NCBI GenBank assembly: GCA_947579605.1
Contig: OX388314.1
Span: 11,963,982-12,027,981, forward strand
Length of the DNA: 64,000 bases
Origin: Athripsodes cinereus
Lineage: Eukaryota > Arthropoda > Insecta > Trichoptera > Leptoceridae
Reading direction: 5' to 3'
Below are positions 12,201-24,500 of this stretch, piece after piece; within the stretch, counting starts at the first letter, position 1; every line of letters begins with the position of its first letter. Below the pieces are notes generated by a model that did no database searches, was not told the DNA's origin, and saw nothing but the letters and a program-made list of their open reading frames with translations. Made by a program: the position numbers and the translations under genes.

Positions 12201-12718
12201 AACAAAATACCCACTTTCATACATAGGTGCAATTCACAACATACTCTGCAATTTTGCTATTCATTTCATAAGGAACACTTTTAGATTAGTAGAAAAATTA
12301 AATAAGGATTAACAATAATTTTCTACTAAGGATTCTCTCTTTAGAACCTTAACCACCTATAAATTATTTTACCTCCCCCCCCCCTCACTTTGACATATTT
12401 CTTTTTTGTTATACATGGTGAAGACATAATTCACTCGATTGCGGGTGCATTGCCGTAAAATGAAATACATGGTGAAGACTATTATTGTTTGTTTTTCAAG
12501 TCTTGTGTTTAGGCAATTTGATGCGACATTTTTATTGAGCCAGTAGACATAAAAATACTATAACATAAAAATAAATTAAATGAAATACATTTTGCTTTTT
12601 TTCCTTTTGAATAAATTCATCTCTGAAGATACAATGATGGGTTATATTTATTGTTTCTTATCACGTTTTTAAAGAAGAATTTATAAATATAAATTACCTT
12701 ATTCATTCCATTACCCAT
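9295..12718 (-). CDS. DUSP22: DUSP22/JSP-1-like dual-specificity phosphatase, first two coding exons
   Basis: Minus-strand gene, 5' part only. Exon 1 (12718 to 12698) encodes MGNGMNK and is followed by a GTAATT donor. Exon 2 (9411 to 9295, 39 codons, TTATTTCAG acceptor, GTAAGA donor) encodes VLPGLYVGNYRDSK, a middle part, then KITHILAIHDAARRLHT. Both intron phases are 0. In vertebrate DUSP22 the first residues are also MGNGMNK, and LPGLYIGN followed by THIL is the N-terminal phosphatase signature. Gly2 is the family's N-myristoylation site, so membrane tethering is expected. The family dephosphorylates MAPK-pathway and other signalling proteins. The catalytic HCxxGxSRS exon was not found, so it probably lies left of position 1 or in a part I missed. 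Intron 1 (3.3 kb) contains a large minisatellite. Confidence 0.88.
9420..11059. other. DUSP22-like intron 1, right part without features
   Basis: AT-rich intronic sequence. Overlapping open frames on both strands near 10705-10943 have no recognisable content. Confidence 0.5.
11060..12250. repeat. 58-bp minisatellite with 419-bp tandem duplication
   Basis: Roughly 20 diverged copies of a ~58-bp unit (core AAGATATTCTGCAACTTTGG, then TAGTAAAATGCACACCTACATACC). Superimposed is a 419-bp block, 11212-11630, repeated almost without change at 11631-12049. A partial third copy follows, recognised by GACTGACCAAGAACACCATC near 12172. It fills the middle of intron 1 of the DUSP22-like gene. Confidence 0.92.
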
Positions 12719-13399
12719 GGTTGATGTTGATGTATAACTTCACAGAATATTATTTCACAAATTCAACATTTTAATTACAAGCGCAACACCACGATAATTT
12801 GAAAGGCACTATTTTCAAATAAATAAATAAAATGTTTCTCAATAACTGATACGAAAATTGAATTTATGTCAGTTTAATGTTTTAATATTTTTTCATCACA
12901 TATTTTTGTCGTTGACATAATTATTTAAAAAATAATATATAGGTAATTCAAATATTTAGTAATTTTCTGTTGTTGCTTATATTATGCACATCTTATCACA
13001 TCGGTTATGATTCTTCAAAATAAAAAGTTTTTCAATAAAAACGCAAAACAAGTCCAATATGATCAAAACTTTAATAAAATTTACATTTTTACAAGTGTTT
13101 CACATGTTTACTGTTATTTGATAGCACAGTGATAAATAATAATGATCATTATCCTTTGCAACCGATACATGGTTTTCATTGTGTCAGGTCGCGTTCCGAA
13201 TTGTCACATTGACTACCTATTTACTTTTATCAACAAAATTTTCACATAAAACACGAAAATATAAATTGTTCAACACTAAAATAGTTCAGAGATATTTGCA
13301 TTAGTTCTGTGTAAAATAGTTGAATACTTTAAAGGCAATTTATTATTGTTTACGAAAATGTAAGCTATTATTTCTGTTAGCAAATGAAAATGTACGCAA

Positions 13400-13530
13400 G
13401 ACTGACATTGGACATAGCACGAGCGCGGCAAATTTTCAGCCGACACTGAGCGGCAGTGAGCGGGGAAGATAGAGCTAGAGCGGAGGGGAGGCTTTCTATT
13501 TCTCGGTACCGGGAGTTGTACCATAATATA
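13400..13530 (-). promoter_or_regulatory. GC-rich segment upstream of DUSP22-like start
   Basis: A GC-rich patch in AT-rich DNA, about 0.7-0.8 kb upstream of the DUSP22-like ATG. On the minus strand it carries CCGCTCACTGCCGCTCAGTG, with TCAGT initiator-like matches. It is the likeliest promoter or untranslated first exon for that gene, though an ORF of 88 codons also overlaps it. No TATA box is evident. Confidence 0.4.
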
Positions 13531-14261
13531 CATACATGGCAACTCTTGCCTTATTTACATAATTATATCGTGCCATGTAAAATTTTCTTGATGCGTGGTT
13601 CGCGTTTTTTAAGTGAATAGGTAACTATACAATACAAAATGACGATTACTTCCTTTTAAATATTCGACCTTAATAATGGGTATATTTTGTAGGTATGATG
13701 TAACACTTACATATGTATCTAATAACTATGACAGTTTTTTTGTTATATAGAACGTTTTTGAATCAGGATAATTTAATTTATTTACGGGTTAAACTATTTT
13801 GCTGGCTAGCCATAAAGTACATAGTTGACTGGGTATATGTACCTACTTTTGTAACTGGATGAAGTCGCTATACGATGAGTGCAGTCACCCATTCTGAAAG
13901 GAATGATATGAGAAAAACAAGAGAGAAATGGGTAGAACTGGTGAAAGTTGCCGTGGTATATAGCACTTAAGCCAGCTTGAGTCGATTCGTACGCGCTGGG
14001 ACACCTAACACTCTCTATCCTGCAAGTGATATTTTATGTATCTTCAGACTAAATCGTAAAGACGACATCTACTTCCAGATGAAAGGTATTATACATGATG
14101 CCGTTTAACAGCCTTTTTCTTCAGTTTCTTGGCACCGAATTATTATAGCTAAATGCATATAATTATGTCCGTCATGTCAAAGATATAACGCAAAAATATG
14201 TGAAGCCTCTCACATACACCATAATTATCTAGATATATATTTTATTTCTTCTATATCAGGT
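13531..14261. other. Intergenic DNA, no gene seen
   Basis: AT-rich, between the presumed DUSP22-like promoter and the LINE remnant. I see no exon or element that I can support. Confidence 0.4.
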
Positions 14262-14410
14262 CTCCCCCGACGTTGTCGATCACTGGAGAATGTTTCCCTG
14301 TCCCGCGCTGTATGCACCAACTCTTCCACCTAGAATATTCCGGTTTATTGGCGTATAATATGCAGCCACAATATCTCCCTCTTTCCCACTCCACGACGTC
14401 CCTCAACCTT
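14262..14410 (-). mobile_element. LINE 3' remnant
   Basis: The minus strand reads DVVEWERGRYC, then RWKSWCIQRGTGKHSPVIDN and VGGDLI with a stop. It shares the VxNVGG end with the fragment at 8895-9000. It is damaged and lies just downstream of the TMEM42-like stop codon. Confidence 0.5.
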
Positions 14411-14444
14411 GCTCTAATATTACAGAACATAAAATAAATTATGG

Positions 14445-15137
14445 TTATGATTCATGTTCTTTGGTTTTTCCTCGGGTTATTAATAATAGACCAATCAATA
14501 TAAGACTAGTACCAGACCACCACAGAATACTCGTCTTTTCGTCAAATGCTATAACACCTAAAATTCCCTAAAAATAAAATATATACCAATATTATTTACA
14601 TATTCATAAAATAAACCGTTTAATTTGTGTGACAAACGAAATGCAAGCAATTTACTAATGGTATTAGATTAAATTCGTTACTATGCATGTTTATTTTGCA
14701 ACAAAAAAGTACTTACAGACAATAAATAATTTGTCGCAGATGATACAACAGTTGGTCCAATTGAAGTCGGTGAAAATTTCAGTGCTTTAGTAAAAAACGT
14801 CCACATGACAGTATTCAACAAAATCATTATTATAAGGCAAAGTAGACTTCCAAACATACCAATCTGCAAAGGAAATAATAATAAAATAAAGCACCTTTAT
14901 TTAATGCGGAAAATCTTACTTATTTTGATTTTACACATTACGAGTATCTCAACTCTACTTTCGTTACAAGTACATCTCATAAATACATTTACATCACTAA
15001 AACAATAATATCAGCTGTCAAAATATCGTGATAAAAATGTTTACCGATTCATGAGCGTAGCCTGATAATTTTCCAAACAATCCACCACCACAAGCACAAA
15101 TGCCAGCAATAAATGCATAATAATAGTGTTTTATCAT
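14445..15137 (-). CDS. TMEM42: TMEM42-like small multi-pass membrane protein, complete
   Basis: Three minus-strand exons, all joined in phase 0: 15137-15045 (31 codons), 14863-14717 (49 codons, TTTGCAG acceptor, GTAAGT donor) and 14567-14445 (40 codons plus TAA). The 120-residue product is short but within the family range. Exon 1 gives AFIAGICACGGGLFGKLSG, exon 2 gives NTVMWTFFTKALKFSPTS followed by SSATNYLLS, and exon 3 gives WWSGTSLILIGLLLI. These match the EamA/DMT-like pattern of TMEM42: about four hydrophobic segments, 'W-F-x-KAL', 'A-x-N', then 'LWWxGxxLIxxGLxLI'. Its biochemical role is unknown. The ATG was chosen because exon 1 then matches the short N-terminus of the family. It is divergent from CIAPIN1, 686 bp away. 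Confidence 0.85.
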
Positions 15138-15822
15138 TTTTTTTCCAGGAGAATATATAAAAAAATACAGTAAAATAACAAAACATCAAAATATTCAACC
15201 ACCCCGAACACACCGCAATCAACCGCAATGACAACTATAGGGAAGAACAATTACCATAATCCATAACTAATTACATCGGTAATGACGATAAAGTAATAAA
15301 TTTAAATAATTAGATATTTCTTTTGAAATTATATGCGTTTACTAACATAATTTCATAACAGCTTTTAGTTGCACGGTAGTGATTTTATTTATATTCAGTT
15401 TCATAACATTGATTTATTAAATTATATAATATGGAATAATTTTAGATATTTTTTTACATTGGTAACATTGTGCATTCTCCGCTGCAAGCTGTCAGAAGCT
15501 TACTTACTAGCTTCATAGATTTTTATATTATATGGAATTCTGGGCAGCGTTCATAGAGTCGTCGAGTGATCACTCGACGACTCTATGAACGCTGCCCTAG
15601 GGTGACATTCGCCACTCACTGCAACTTCATGGTCGCTCAGGTCACTCGACGTCGAGCGATATTCATGCTATCGTGAACCCAGCCCTGTGACTAGCTTGTG
15701 ATTGGCTGCGCGGAGCAAGTACCGTATCGAAAGTGACTGTCATTTTATTTTCCCGTTTCTGACGTCTGCCGTTAATGTAAATTACGTTTTATTAATTTTT
15801 TAATATTGTATAATATTTTAAA
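15138..15822. promoter_or_regulatory. Shared divergent promoter region of TMEM42-like and CIAPIN1
   Basis: Sits between two start codons pointing apart. It holds the 56-bp palindrome and, closer to CIAPIN1, GC-richer sequence with an inverted CCAAT box (GATTGGCT at 15700-15707). Untranslated leaders presumably lie within it. A two-way promoter is inferred from position only. Confidence 0.5.
15542..15597. repeat. Perfect 56-bp palindrome
   Basis: Every base pairs: the arm starts GGGCAGCGTTCATAGAGTCG and the centre is GTCGAGTGATCACTCGAC. There is no loop. A related end, AGGGCTGGGTTCACGATAGC on the minus strand, lies at about 15669-15688, so the palindrome may be one end of a ~147-bp MITE. Confidence 0.95.
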
Positions 15823-18096
15823 ATGGATAAACTCTCAAAAGGGAACAAAGTCTTAGTTATTTGGAATCAATCTAATCCAAATGATATTGAATTGTTTGTT
15901 AATAACCTCAATAGCATAATTGGTGAAGGAAATATTTCTCTGGAAAATTCGGAAAGGCTGTCCATCAGTAAGTCAATATTTGAAAATTTGCGCATGATGT
16001 CGTATGGATCTAGTTGAAATTTGTTTGTGATTTCTTTTATCGTTCATTATTTTTAAGCAATAGGATATCTACTTATTATTATGCTATTTCAGGTGGTCAT
16101 TTTGACTCGAAATTTGATGCAGTGCTATCCAATCTCGTTCCTCCACACAGCATAATCCACAATGATTCTTATTTGGCTACAGTAATTAGGATGGTGAAAC
16201 CCGGAGGAATAGTTATTCTACATGACAAGACAGATGGTATTAAATTAGCACTTAAATTATCAGGATTCACAGATGTTAGTGAAAGTGGAGAGCATATTGT
16301 TTGTCACAAACCAAACTTTGAGGTAGTTGTCTATATTTTATAACATGTGTGGAATATCAGTATATCAAAGCTGTGTATAAAATAATTTGTTAAATTGTTA
16401 TAGGTTGGATCGTCTATAAAGTTTGGTAAGAAAGTGTGGAAATTAAATACAGATATTGAGTCTGCATGGTCTACTAATCAGGATGATGAAGTTATAGACT
16501 CTGACCAATTGCTTGATGAAGATGATCTTAAGAAACCTGATCCTGAAAGCTTAAAAGGTACATCATCAATTTTAGAGAAGTGTAATTAAAAAAGAGTTTA
16601 TGCTGTTATATGTTAGTGCCAGAATAGTGAAAAAGATTATTTATTACAAATATTTACTTTGTTGTAACAATGGGTGTCATGATGTAACGGGTGTCATCAG
16701 ATTCATTTTGTATACCTAATTTTTTACACAAAGTCTTTGAAATATGTTTCTAGCGTGTATGCCCCTTACACAGGTGCTTTTTATTGCTGCAATTAGTCAC
16801 TTATCGCTTGGATGAATACCACTTGTGGTATAGTCATGGAAGATTTTTGGTTGATCTTAACATGATCATAAAATATAGATGACTTTGATTGTACCTAGTC
16901 TTGTTTACTTTAATCACTTACCTACATGATGTTCTACCCAAATAGAATCACGAGCCTGAAACATATTATATGGGTTACTTATTACAACTTCTTGTTTGCT
17001 TAAATTATTGAAATTATTTCACAGTTTGTAGTACAACTGGCAAAAGGAAAGCCTGTGCTAATTGTAGCTGTGGATTAGCTGAAGAATTGGCTGGAGAGAC
17101 TACCGACATAAAAGAGCAGCCCAAATCATCTTGTGGAAGTGTAAGTAAATGATTTTATCAAATATTAAATTGTTACACATAGTATTTTCTATCAAACTTC
17201 TTACACCTCTTATAATCTCAGAACTATATTATACTACTGCTATAACATCACTGCTTATCCCACAAGTGGAGTAGCCAGTAGACTCACCCTGAGTAATAAA
17301 CATGCGGATATCCTTCCTGTACCAATGAAAATAAATCATTCAAGATGGATGGCATACCTCATCATTGAATGGTAGATGCTGTCTTATAGTGAAGTTTTAC
17401 GAGCACCTGCCTTTTACAGGACACTCGAAAACTTACAGAATAATGTGGGAGACTTATTCTTTAGCAGGGACTCCATAGGTTATTCTTTACCGAGGAAACT
17501 ATCCACATTGTGGGATGTGTTACAACATTGTTTTCGCGGTGTACCTGCCTAGATCACATTGATATTAGATGCTGGAACAAGTTACGTTCGGAGATATTTA
17601 ACAGCTGTTTGATAAAGATAGTTGATTATAGGATATAGTTCTCCAATAAATTAACCGGGTTAGTTGGAACACATCGCATTTTAGCCATAAACTCGCCCTG
17701 TGTACATTGAATTGTATAACTGTTATTTTTACGACACTATTTTATTATGTAATATTGTAACCAATGTACAGTGAAGAATAAAATAAATAAATAGATAAAT
17801 TTATAACATCAAGACTTACTTCATAATGTCTCTCTACACACTCTGTTATATTTTGTCATTGTGATATGGGTTATGTTTAATAATACATGTAATTTCTGTT
17901 GTGCAAAATATATATAAGAATTTTCTTTTCATAAGATAAATAATTATATAGTTTTGTAATTACATCCACTTGATATTTTTTGTTGCAGTGTTACCTGGGG
18001 GATGCATTTCGCTGTGCTAGTTGCCCGTATTTGGGGATGCCAGCTTTCAAACCAGGAGAAAAAGTTTTACTAGCTGACCTCAAGCCTGACATATAA
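15823..18096 (+). CDS. CIAPIN1: Anamorsin/CIAPIN1, cytosolic Fe-S cluster assembly factor, complete
   Basis: Five exons: 15823-15967, 16093-16322, 16404-16557, 17025-17140 and 17989-18096, all with GT-AG introns in consistent phase. They encode 250 residues. The N-terminal half is the methyltransferase-like domain ([12 protein letters not shown] near the start, then [12 protein letters not shown]) and lacks a methyltransferase active site. The linker carries [20 protein letters not shown], the family hallmark. Motif A is C-x8-C-x2-C-x-C ([15 protein letters not shown]), which binds a [2Fe-2S] cluster. Motif B is the twin CX2C (CGSC, seven residues, CASC). The ending [19 protein letters not shown] is typical. 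With the reductase NDOR1/Tah18 it donates electrons early in cytosolic Fe-S assembly. Length is at the short end for the family. A LINE end and a retroposon sit in intron 4. Confidence 0.97.
17258..17500 (-). mobile_element. Retroposon with shared LINE tail, in CIAPIN1 intron 4
   Basis: On the minus strand the copy reads TTCGAGTGTCCTGTAAAAGG, a central part containing ATGAGGTATGCCATCC, and CTACTCCACTTGTGGGATAA. It is almost full length and antisense to CIAPIN1. Confidence 0.75.
17501..17796 (+). mobile_element. LINE 3' end in CIAPIN1 intron 4
   Basis: Starts with coding-like [14 protein letters not shown], the 'LWNxLPxxI' C-terminus of a CR1/jockey-type LINE, and runs into the tail blocks AACTCGCCCTGTGTAC and CAATGTACAGTGAAGAATAA with ATAAAT units. 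It links the tail repeat at 5660-5816 to a LINE. Confidence 0.7.
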
Positions 18097-18223
18097 CTTA
18101 TTAAGAATATATTTGTAATATATTAATCTGGATGTATTGTTTTTTTTTTGTTTGTTAACTATTTGTCACAGGAAACTTTCTTTAATATCTCGGTCTTTTT
18201 GTATTACATATGTAGTCTGTCCC

Positions 18224-18229
18224 AATAAA
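18224..18229 (+). terminator. Polyadenylation signal AATAAA, CIAPIN1
   Basis: The first canonical AATAAA after the CIAPIN1 stop, 128 bases downstream, within CCCAATAAATATT. It is the probable 3' end signal. Confidence 0.55.
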
Positions 18230-18559
18230 TATTTCGCAGATTTTTACAACATAAAATAAATAGTCCTAAATTATCGATCTTAATATTATGTAGTTTAAAT
18301 CATAGTCATGTTACCTTTTCTTTATTTCTTCAACCTACAGTAAAGCTATTAATTAGTTACTTACTTAATCATTAACAGAATGGTGTCTACAGGTGACATC
18401 CATTATACGTTGACCCTCTTTCACCAAAACACTTGCCATTATAATATAATGGTGAAAAAAACAGCTGATGTTTTATATTTTAGTGAAATTTGTGTTAAAC
18501 CCCTTTAATGCGAATTAACTTTTAGTTCATTAATAAAACAACATTTCATTTTTGACATA

Positions 18560-21500
18560 GAAATTTATTTATACATCTTATTTTTTATATCAACATGAAA
18601 ATATAAACTATCTTTGACAGTGAGCTCTTTCATTCATTACACACTGATATAAAACATACTTTTTGTACAATACTACAAATATTGAAGAAGAAAAAACACT
18701 AATTTTAAGTCATAAGAGCAAAAACATTCAAATAACGTTAAGTTAATTTGAAATACATATGTATGTGTAGGTTATCCTACATTACATGAACATCTGAACA
18801 CAAAAACACACAGTACATGTATATAAATTGGTGACAAATACATTCATGCTAGTTTTATAGAAATAAATTGTACATCTAATGGTAAATATTAACAGTTTTA
18901 ATCCCTTAACCAGAAAACAATAGATAGGAAAAATAATTTCAATGGGAGAAAATATTTTAAAAACAAATTATTTGGATTTTATAGAACTGATACACAGTTG
19001 CACTAAGCAAACGCTCGAGGTTTAGAAGGCAAGCAATGGAATTTGAATCATGGAATTTTTGCTTTGTATGGTTTGTGAATAAAAAGCAAAACTTTAACTT
19101 CTTAGTTTTAAATTAGAACTATATTAAAGTGCTCTTGGTGATCCAAATTATTTACAGGGAAATACAAACCTGGCATACTCTTTTGACCCGTTTATCGGTT
19201 ACAAATCATTATATTATAATTGTTTAAATGCACTTCCAGTAGAAAAGTATTCATGTGGTGAGATAAAAATAAATATCAATATGAACCTCTATTATTTTAG
19301 TGATTACGTCCAGTCTTGTTGTTAAATGAATTGTTTTTATTTATTAACCAGCGTCTCTTGGTGGAAATTTATTATAAGATATTAAAATGGTATTTAGTTA
19401 TTCCATTGTTGACTTAATTTGCAAGCTGGTTTTCGCAAGCTTCCACTCTCATTGCTGGGCAAATCTAAATATAAAGTATAATATTTTTAATAATCACCTA
19501 TTTATGCCATTCACATTGGACCTATATTTTCAGTTTTTATTTTGTGTGATTATAGAATAAAACTACACAGTTTTTATGTGTTATTAATGTGTATCATTTT
19601 TTGATTTTAATAGAATATCATGACAGATTAAAATTAATATCTGCCGTATTGACAACTTCAATTCGTATCTATTCTTTGTTACACTCACCGCTTCTATCAG
19701 TTCTAATTTCCAAATAATATGTGATAAACTCAACCCTTTTTGAGAGATTAACTGTCTGGTACAGTGGTTCCCAAAGTTGACAGGGCTTCGACCCATCTAA
19801 TGGAAATGTTCAATCTTGAGACCCACCCTTTAGCTGTCTTAGAGAAAAGAGGGCATAAATATTGGTAATGCTCAGATTCCCTAGAAGCGAGTCATGGAAC
19901 TACTTTATGCTCAGGGCCCACTCAATATTTGCTCGCTACCCACCAGTGGGTCGCGACCCATAATTTGGGAAATACTGGTCTGGTATATACCTAGTGTCTT
20001 GCATTGTGAAACAGAGATGGCAACTCATCACCTACCCACAACACATAACAAGTGAAAGTGACAACTAAATACAGAACGCGGGTGCTGTTGATAAATATTT
20101 TTAATGCATTATACATAATAATATCAATGTATTCTATCAATTTAATCATGAAACAGTCGTAGACGTTAACATTTAAGCGCAATGGAACTTGAGATGGATA
20201 CTCCATTAAATGGAGCTGTAGAAATCATCCCTCACCATCATAAACTTTATATTTGCCTGATGATAAGAGCGGAAGCATTCGAAAGCCAGCTTCCAAATTA
20301 AAATTCACCAATGAAGTTATTAAATATTTTGTTTGATTTTAATTTCTCATTAAAAATATCTTTTTGTTTTCTCATACATACTTAAAAATTCGAGTTTAAA
20401 AAACTCGAGTTATAGAAATTTTTATCATTTCAATGTGATTCAAATATGTACGCATTTGATTAAAATGATGGAATTATTTTAATATCTATTTGTAAAACAA
20501 ATGTTTTTAATGATGTTTAGTGTGACTTTCTTTTGACAACAAACAATTAAGTAATCTTATCACATCCCTGGTGAAATAAAAAATTTCCATTACTAATCTT
20601 TCCAATAGTCGCAAAGAAGAAAAGTATTATGTTCAGTGGAATTATTTTTGACAGTTTGAGCTGCATTAGTAAACTATGATTCTTATTTCTAATAAAGCTT
20701 TGGTTATCTTTTGTTATTATATTCTCTATGGTTTATTTTTATTTGTAAATCTATAAAATGGCGTAATTAAATTTAATTTAGAATGAGATAAGAAACAGGT
20801 ATTCATTTCATACAGGGTTTATTTTTAGAAGAATATATTTCTCTGGAAAAACTCACTCTAATTTATAATTTAATATGCGTATTATGGCATAAGCTCTTGC
20901 ATTAATTTTTTTCCCATATATCAAAAGTTTCTGTATACAATAGTTTAACTGATAATATCACAACAGAAAGGACAATTTTTCTTAAATTATCATTGTACAC
21001 TAACTGAATATTTATACTAACTATCTTAAGAATTCAAAAAACTGTTATACCTCCTTAACAATGTAAAAACTTATGACTTTTGACAAGTTAATATTGAAAC
21101 AGACATCTAGGAACCCGACGGTTGAAGTGGTGATGCTCTAAGATACCTGAATATTTGATTTGCAGAAGAATCTTCAGAAGCAGATAAACCTTTGTTTCAC
21201 TATTCTGGCTGCGGGAATAGTAATTTTTTGTATTAACTCAAAATATTTGAGCATAATTAATATGTCATTATCAAGATAACCCTGAATATAGCAAGTGTCA
21301 TAGAGGTAATTATGAAAATAAAATGAAAACAAAAACAAATAAAAGTTGCATTAAAATATTTATCAAAAGATCAAATATTCATAAATGTATTACATTTGTA
21401 GATTGCACATATATGTACTCAGAGTAATTTTGTTTTTACAATATATTTACAATATAAACAAGAATAATAAAATATAAATGAACCGATGACATGTGATATA

Positions 21501-24500
21501 GTGGTAAGTGGTAGTAAACATATTCTAACAACAGATAATGTCTTTATCATGACGTATTGTTAGCTTGTTCATGTGCTTACTTTGGCACCTACAGTAAAGA
21601 TAGAATAAGACAATTTACAAGTAATATTAGCCTTAATCAATGCCAAACTAATATAGAGGTACCTGTGGTAAGAGATCGAAGAAACTAGATAATTAATAAT
21701 CAAACGTGAAGTTAGAAAACCTCTTCACGCAATCTAACCTTCATTGTGCATCTTGGACATATTCATTTATCTCACAAACATAATTAATATTAAATTGATT
21801 ATGAATACAAATTTAATATTCAAGCGTGCACAATAACTATGGCTTTAAGATATCTTTTCAATTATACAACAAGTTTGCTAATATAAATTTCATGAATAAT
21901 TCAAGTTAACAACAATCCTAAGTCACAGTAATAAAATTTACTTCCAAAATCATATAAATCTTAAACCTAAATACAAAATCTAGCTTCGCTAGGAAAAAAA
22001 AGTTGTGTAATGAAACACGTCATATTGAATACCTACAAAATGGTATGGAAAACTTTTGTGAAGACATAATATAATCTAATATATAAATGCAAATTAATGT
22101 TTAGACATTCAAGAAAAAACTACCAATGAATATTAACCCATTCCTTCTTCCAGATATGCGCTAAAGTCTTAAAAGCCGGATCAGTGTGAGGCAGTAATGC
22201 AATTTTTACAAATGTATGCAAATTATTAAAAAAAAAATACATTTCTTTATTAATTTAATTTTTCTAAAACTCACAATTCAAGCAATTTTAATTATTTTTT
22301 GTTTTCTGTAATATTAGATTTATAAATATGTTTCTTAATTTTTTGTTTTTATATTGTATGACAATAATCCATCAATTTATTATTTTTTATAATATTTTGT
22401 ATTACTATGGAATAAACATTTCTAATGTGGCAACATCACCATTGCGTATTATCATTCTATGTCTTTTTCATATATTTTTTTATTCTTTTCGTAGTATAAT
22501 GATTTTTGCACAAAATATATAATTGTAAATGGTACAAAATAAAGAAAACATTTTTAAAACATCTGGATGATCTGTTTTATATAATTTGGGTAACAAAAAG
22601 ATAAATTAAAGCATTTTAACTTTGTAATACATTTATTATTGAGCATTGAAAATTAATAAGGATCAGAATGCAATGTTCTATGGTGAGAAGCTTGGATGGG
22701 GATGGGTTAAACAAAACAGAATTAAAATGTATTCTTCATTACGTAGGTACTTCCAAAATCAAGCAACATGTTGATAAATAAACATTCAAACAGTATTTTT
22801 ATTTTGTCTTTTTGGTAAAAGTTTTCCCCCAAACATTATTGTAAAAACTTTTAAACTTTCTGAAATCAGAATATAATATCTGTGTAACAATAATAGCTTT
22901 TTACAAACATGAAATAGAAATTATCTAATTTGATAAAAACAAAGTTAGGTATATAAATATATATAAGACTATACACACACAACTTTAAGTAATAATAGTC
23001 TTATTGTCTGTTAAGTGCATATTAAAAAATGACGTACAATTCTATATCTGGCACATGTTTGTTTTAATTGATAGTATTTTTTTAAATAACCAATATATAT
23101 TATATACCTACTCAATCTTCATTGGCATTTATATAAAATTACTGACATATAATCATTTTAATATTATATTTGATATAACATCTCATTATCACACAGTGAA
23201 GATAATTAAACACTCTTATTTGATAAGATTTTTTAAAATATATATTCATTATTTAATTTCTAAAGCATTGGCTATGCTTAGAATACATTATTTAATCTAT
23301 GTATATTTTTATTAACAAGATGGACCAACCTTTTTTCTCAAGCAGAATACAAAAATATTACATCTTCTTTCTCAATCATTTTGTACAAATATTTATCATT
23401 GGTAAATAATATATAGGTACGTATAATGTATATGCCTATGTAAATTATGGTAAGTATCGAAATAATGACTCAATTACATTTCAATTATCATTAACTAATG
23501 GTCTAGAATATATCAAATCAAAATATTCTCATCCTCCGTCTTTCCTAGAGATGATTTCCAAAATACACTAGTTATATAGTCACATATAACATAAACTACA
23601 CAATTCGTAACATTACACAATATGTATAAAACATCCAATTATCTCATAATATAACAAAAATGTCACACTAAATCACAGTCACATAAACATTAAATTATTA
23701 TAAACCTAATTATACAAATTGATACTTTATACAAATGACAGATAGCTAACTCCACACTTATACGGTGTTCTAAATGTTGAACAGCTTACATCAAAATGAA
23801 ACATGTCAGTTATGGATACTACACATTTCCAACACCATTATGTTTATAAAATGGATGTGTAGAAAATGGAACAAATAAAAGACAATTTCGTTACCTTTAT
23901 GCAGAACTACCCTAAGTTCCAATTTTGGTCAAGCTGAGTTAAGTATGTGTTAAGAAATAAGAAATGATAGTAACAGATACAAGATAATTTAATCAATGAA
24001 AGCTATTAAATTCGTAGGTACATAATCATGCATGTAAAAATCTGTTATAGACGTTTTTAATATTTTTATTTTCATTACAAATACAAAACTTTAAACTGTT
24101 TTTTTGAATAATCAACCTAAAATACTTAGGGTAATACTTAAAATACTTAGGAATAATCAACCTAAAATACTTCTGCATTAAGGTATTGATTTGTAGCTTT
24201 TATAGTAAGCGACTATCTGTCTTTTCGTAAGATCAGTTCACCGCCATAAGCTTACTCTATGTATGTACATGTAGGTATATCATTACAATAATATTACATA
24301 ACTAATCACTGGATAACTGACCTGTTTGTCATAGCTGAAATGTCACATCTTAAAGAAAGAATAAGAATACTACATTTATGTAGAAATAATACAGTTTTCC
24401 CTGATTTTCAAAGTAGACATCATCAATAAATAAAATTGAATTTCATATCTAATGTAATTAATTTGTATTTCAGAGAATGTTTTCAAATAAATCAGTGCAA

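Noticed and set aside
2355..12250. CRISPR-like array in the repeat tracts
   Set aside because: Repeats are contiguous without unique spacers, and the genome is eukaryotic.
12364..12374. Poly(C) run and similar homopolymers (also near 32540)
   Set aside because: Common simple sequence with no supporting context.
13276..13542. 88-codon minus frame over the GC-rich patch upstream of DUSP22-like
   Set aside because: No conserved content. A promoter or leader is more likely.
15049..15234. 61-codon minus-strand frame over TMEM42-like exon 1
   Set aside because: It is in another frame and passes through the splice donor. The family match and phases support the shorter frame starting at 15137.
16014..16343. 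Single 109-codon frame at CIAPIN1 exon 2
   Set aside because: It starts in intron 1 and reads into intron 2. Splice sites and domain continuity define exon 2 as 16093-16322.
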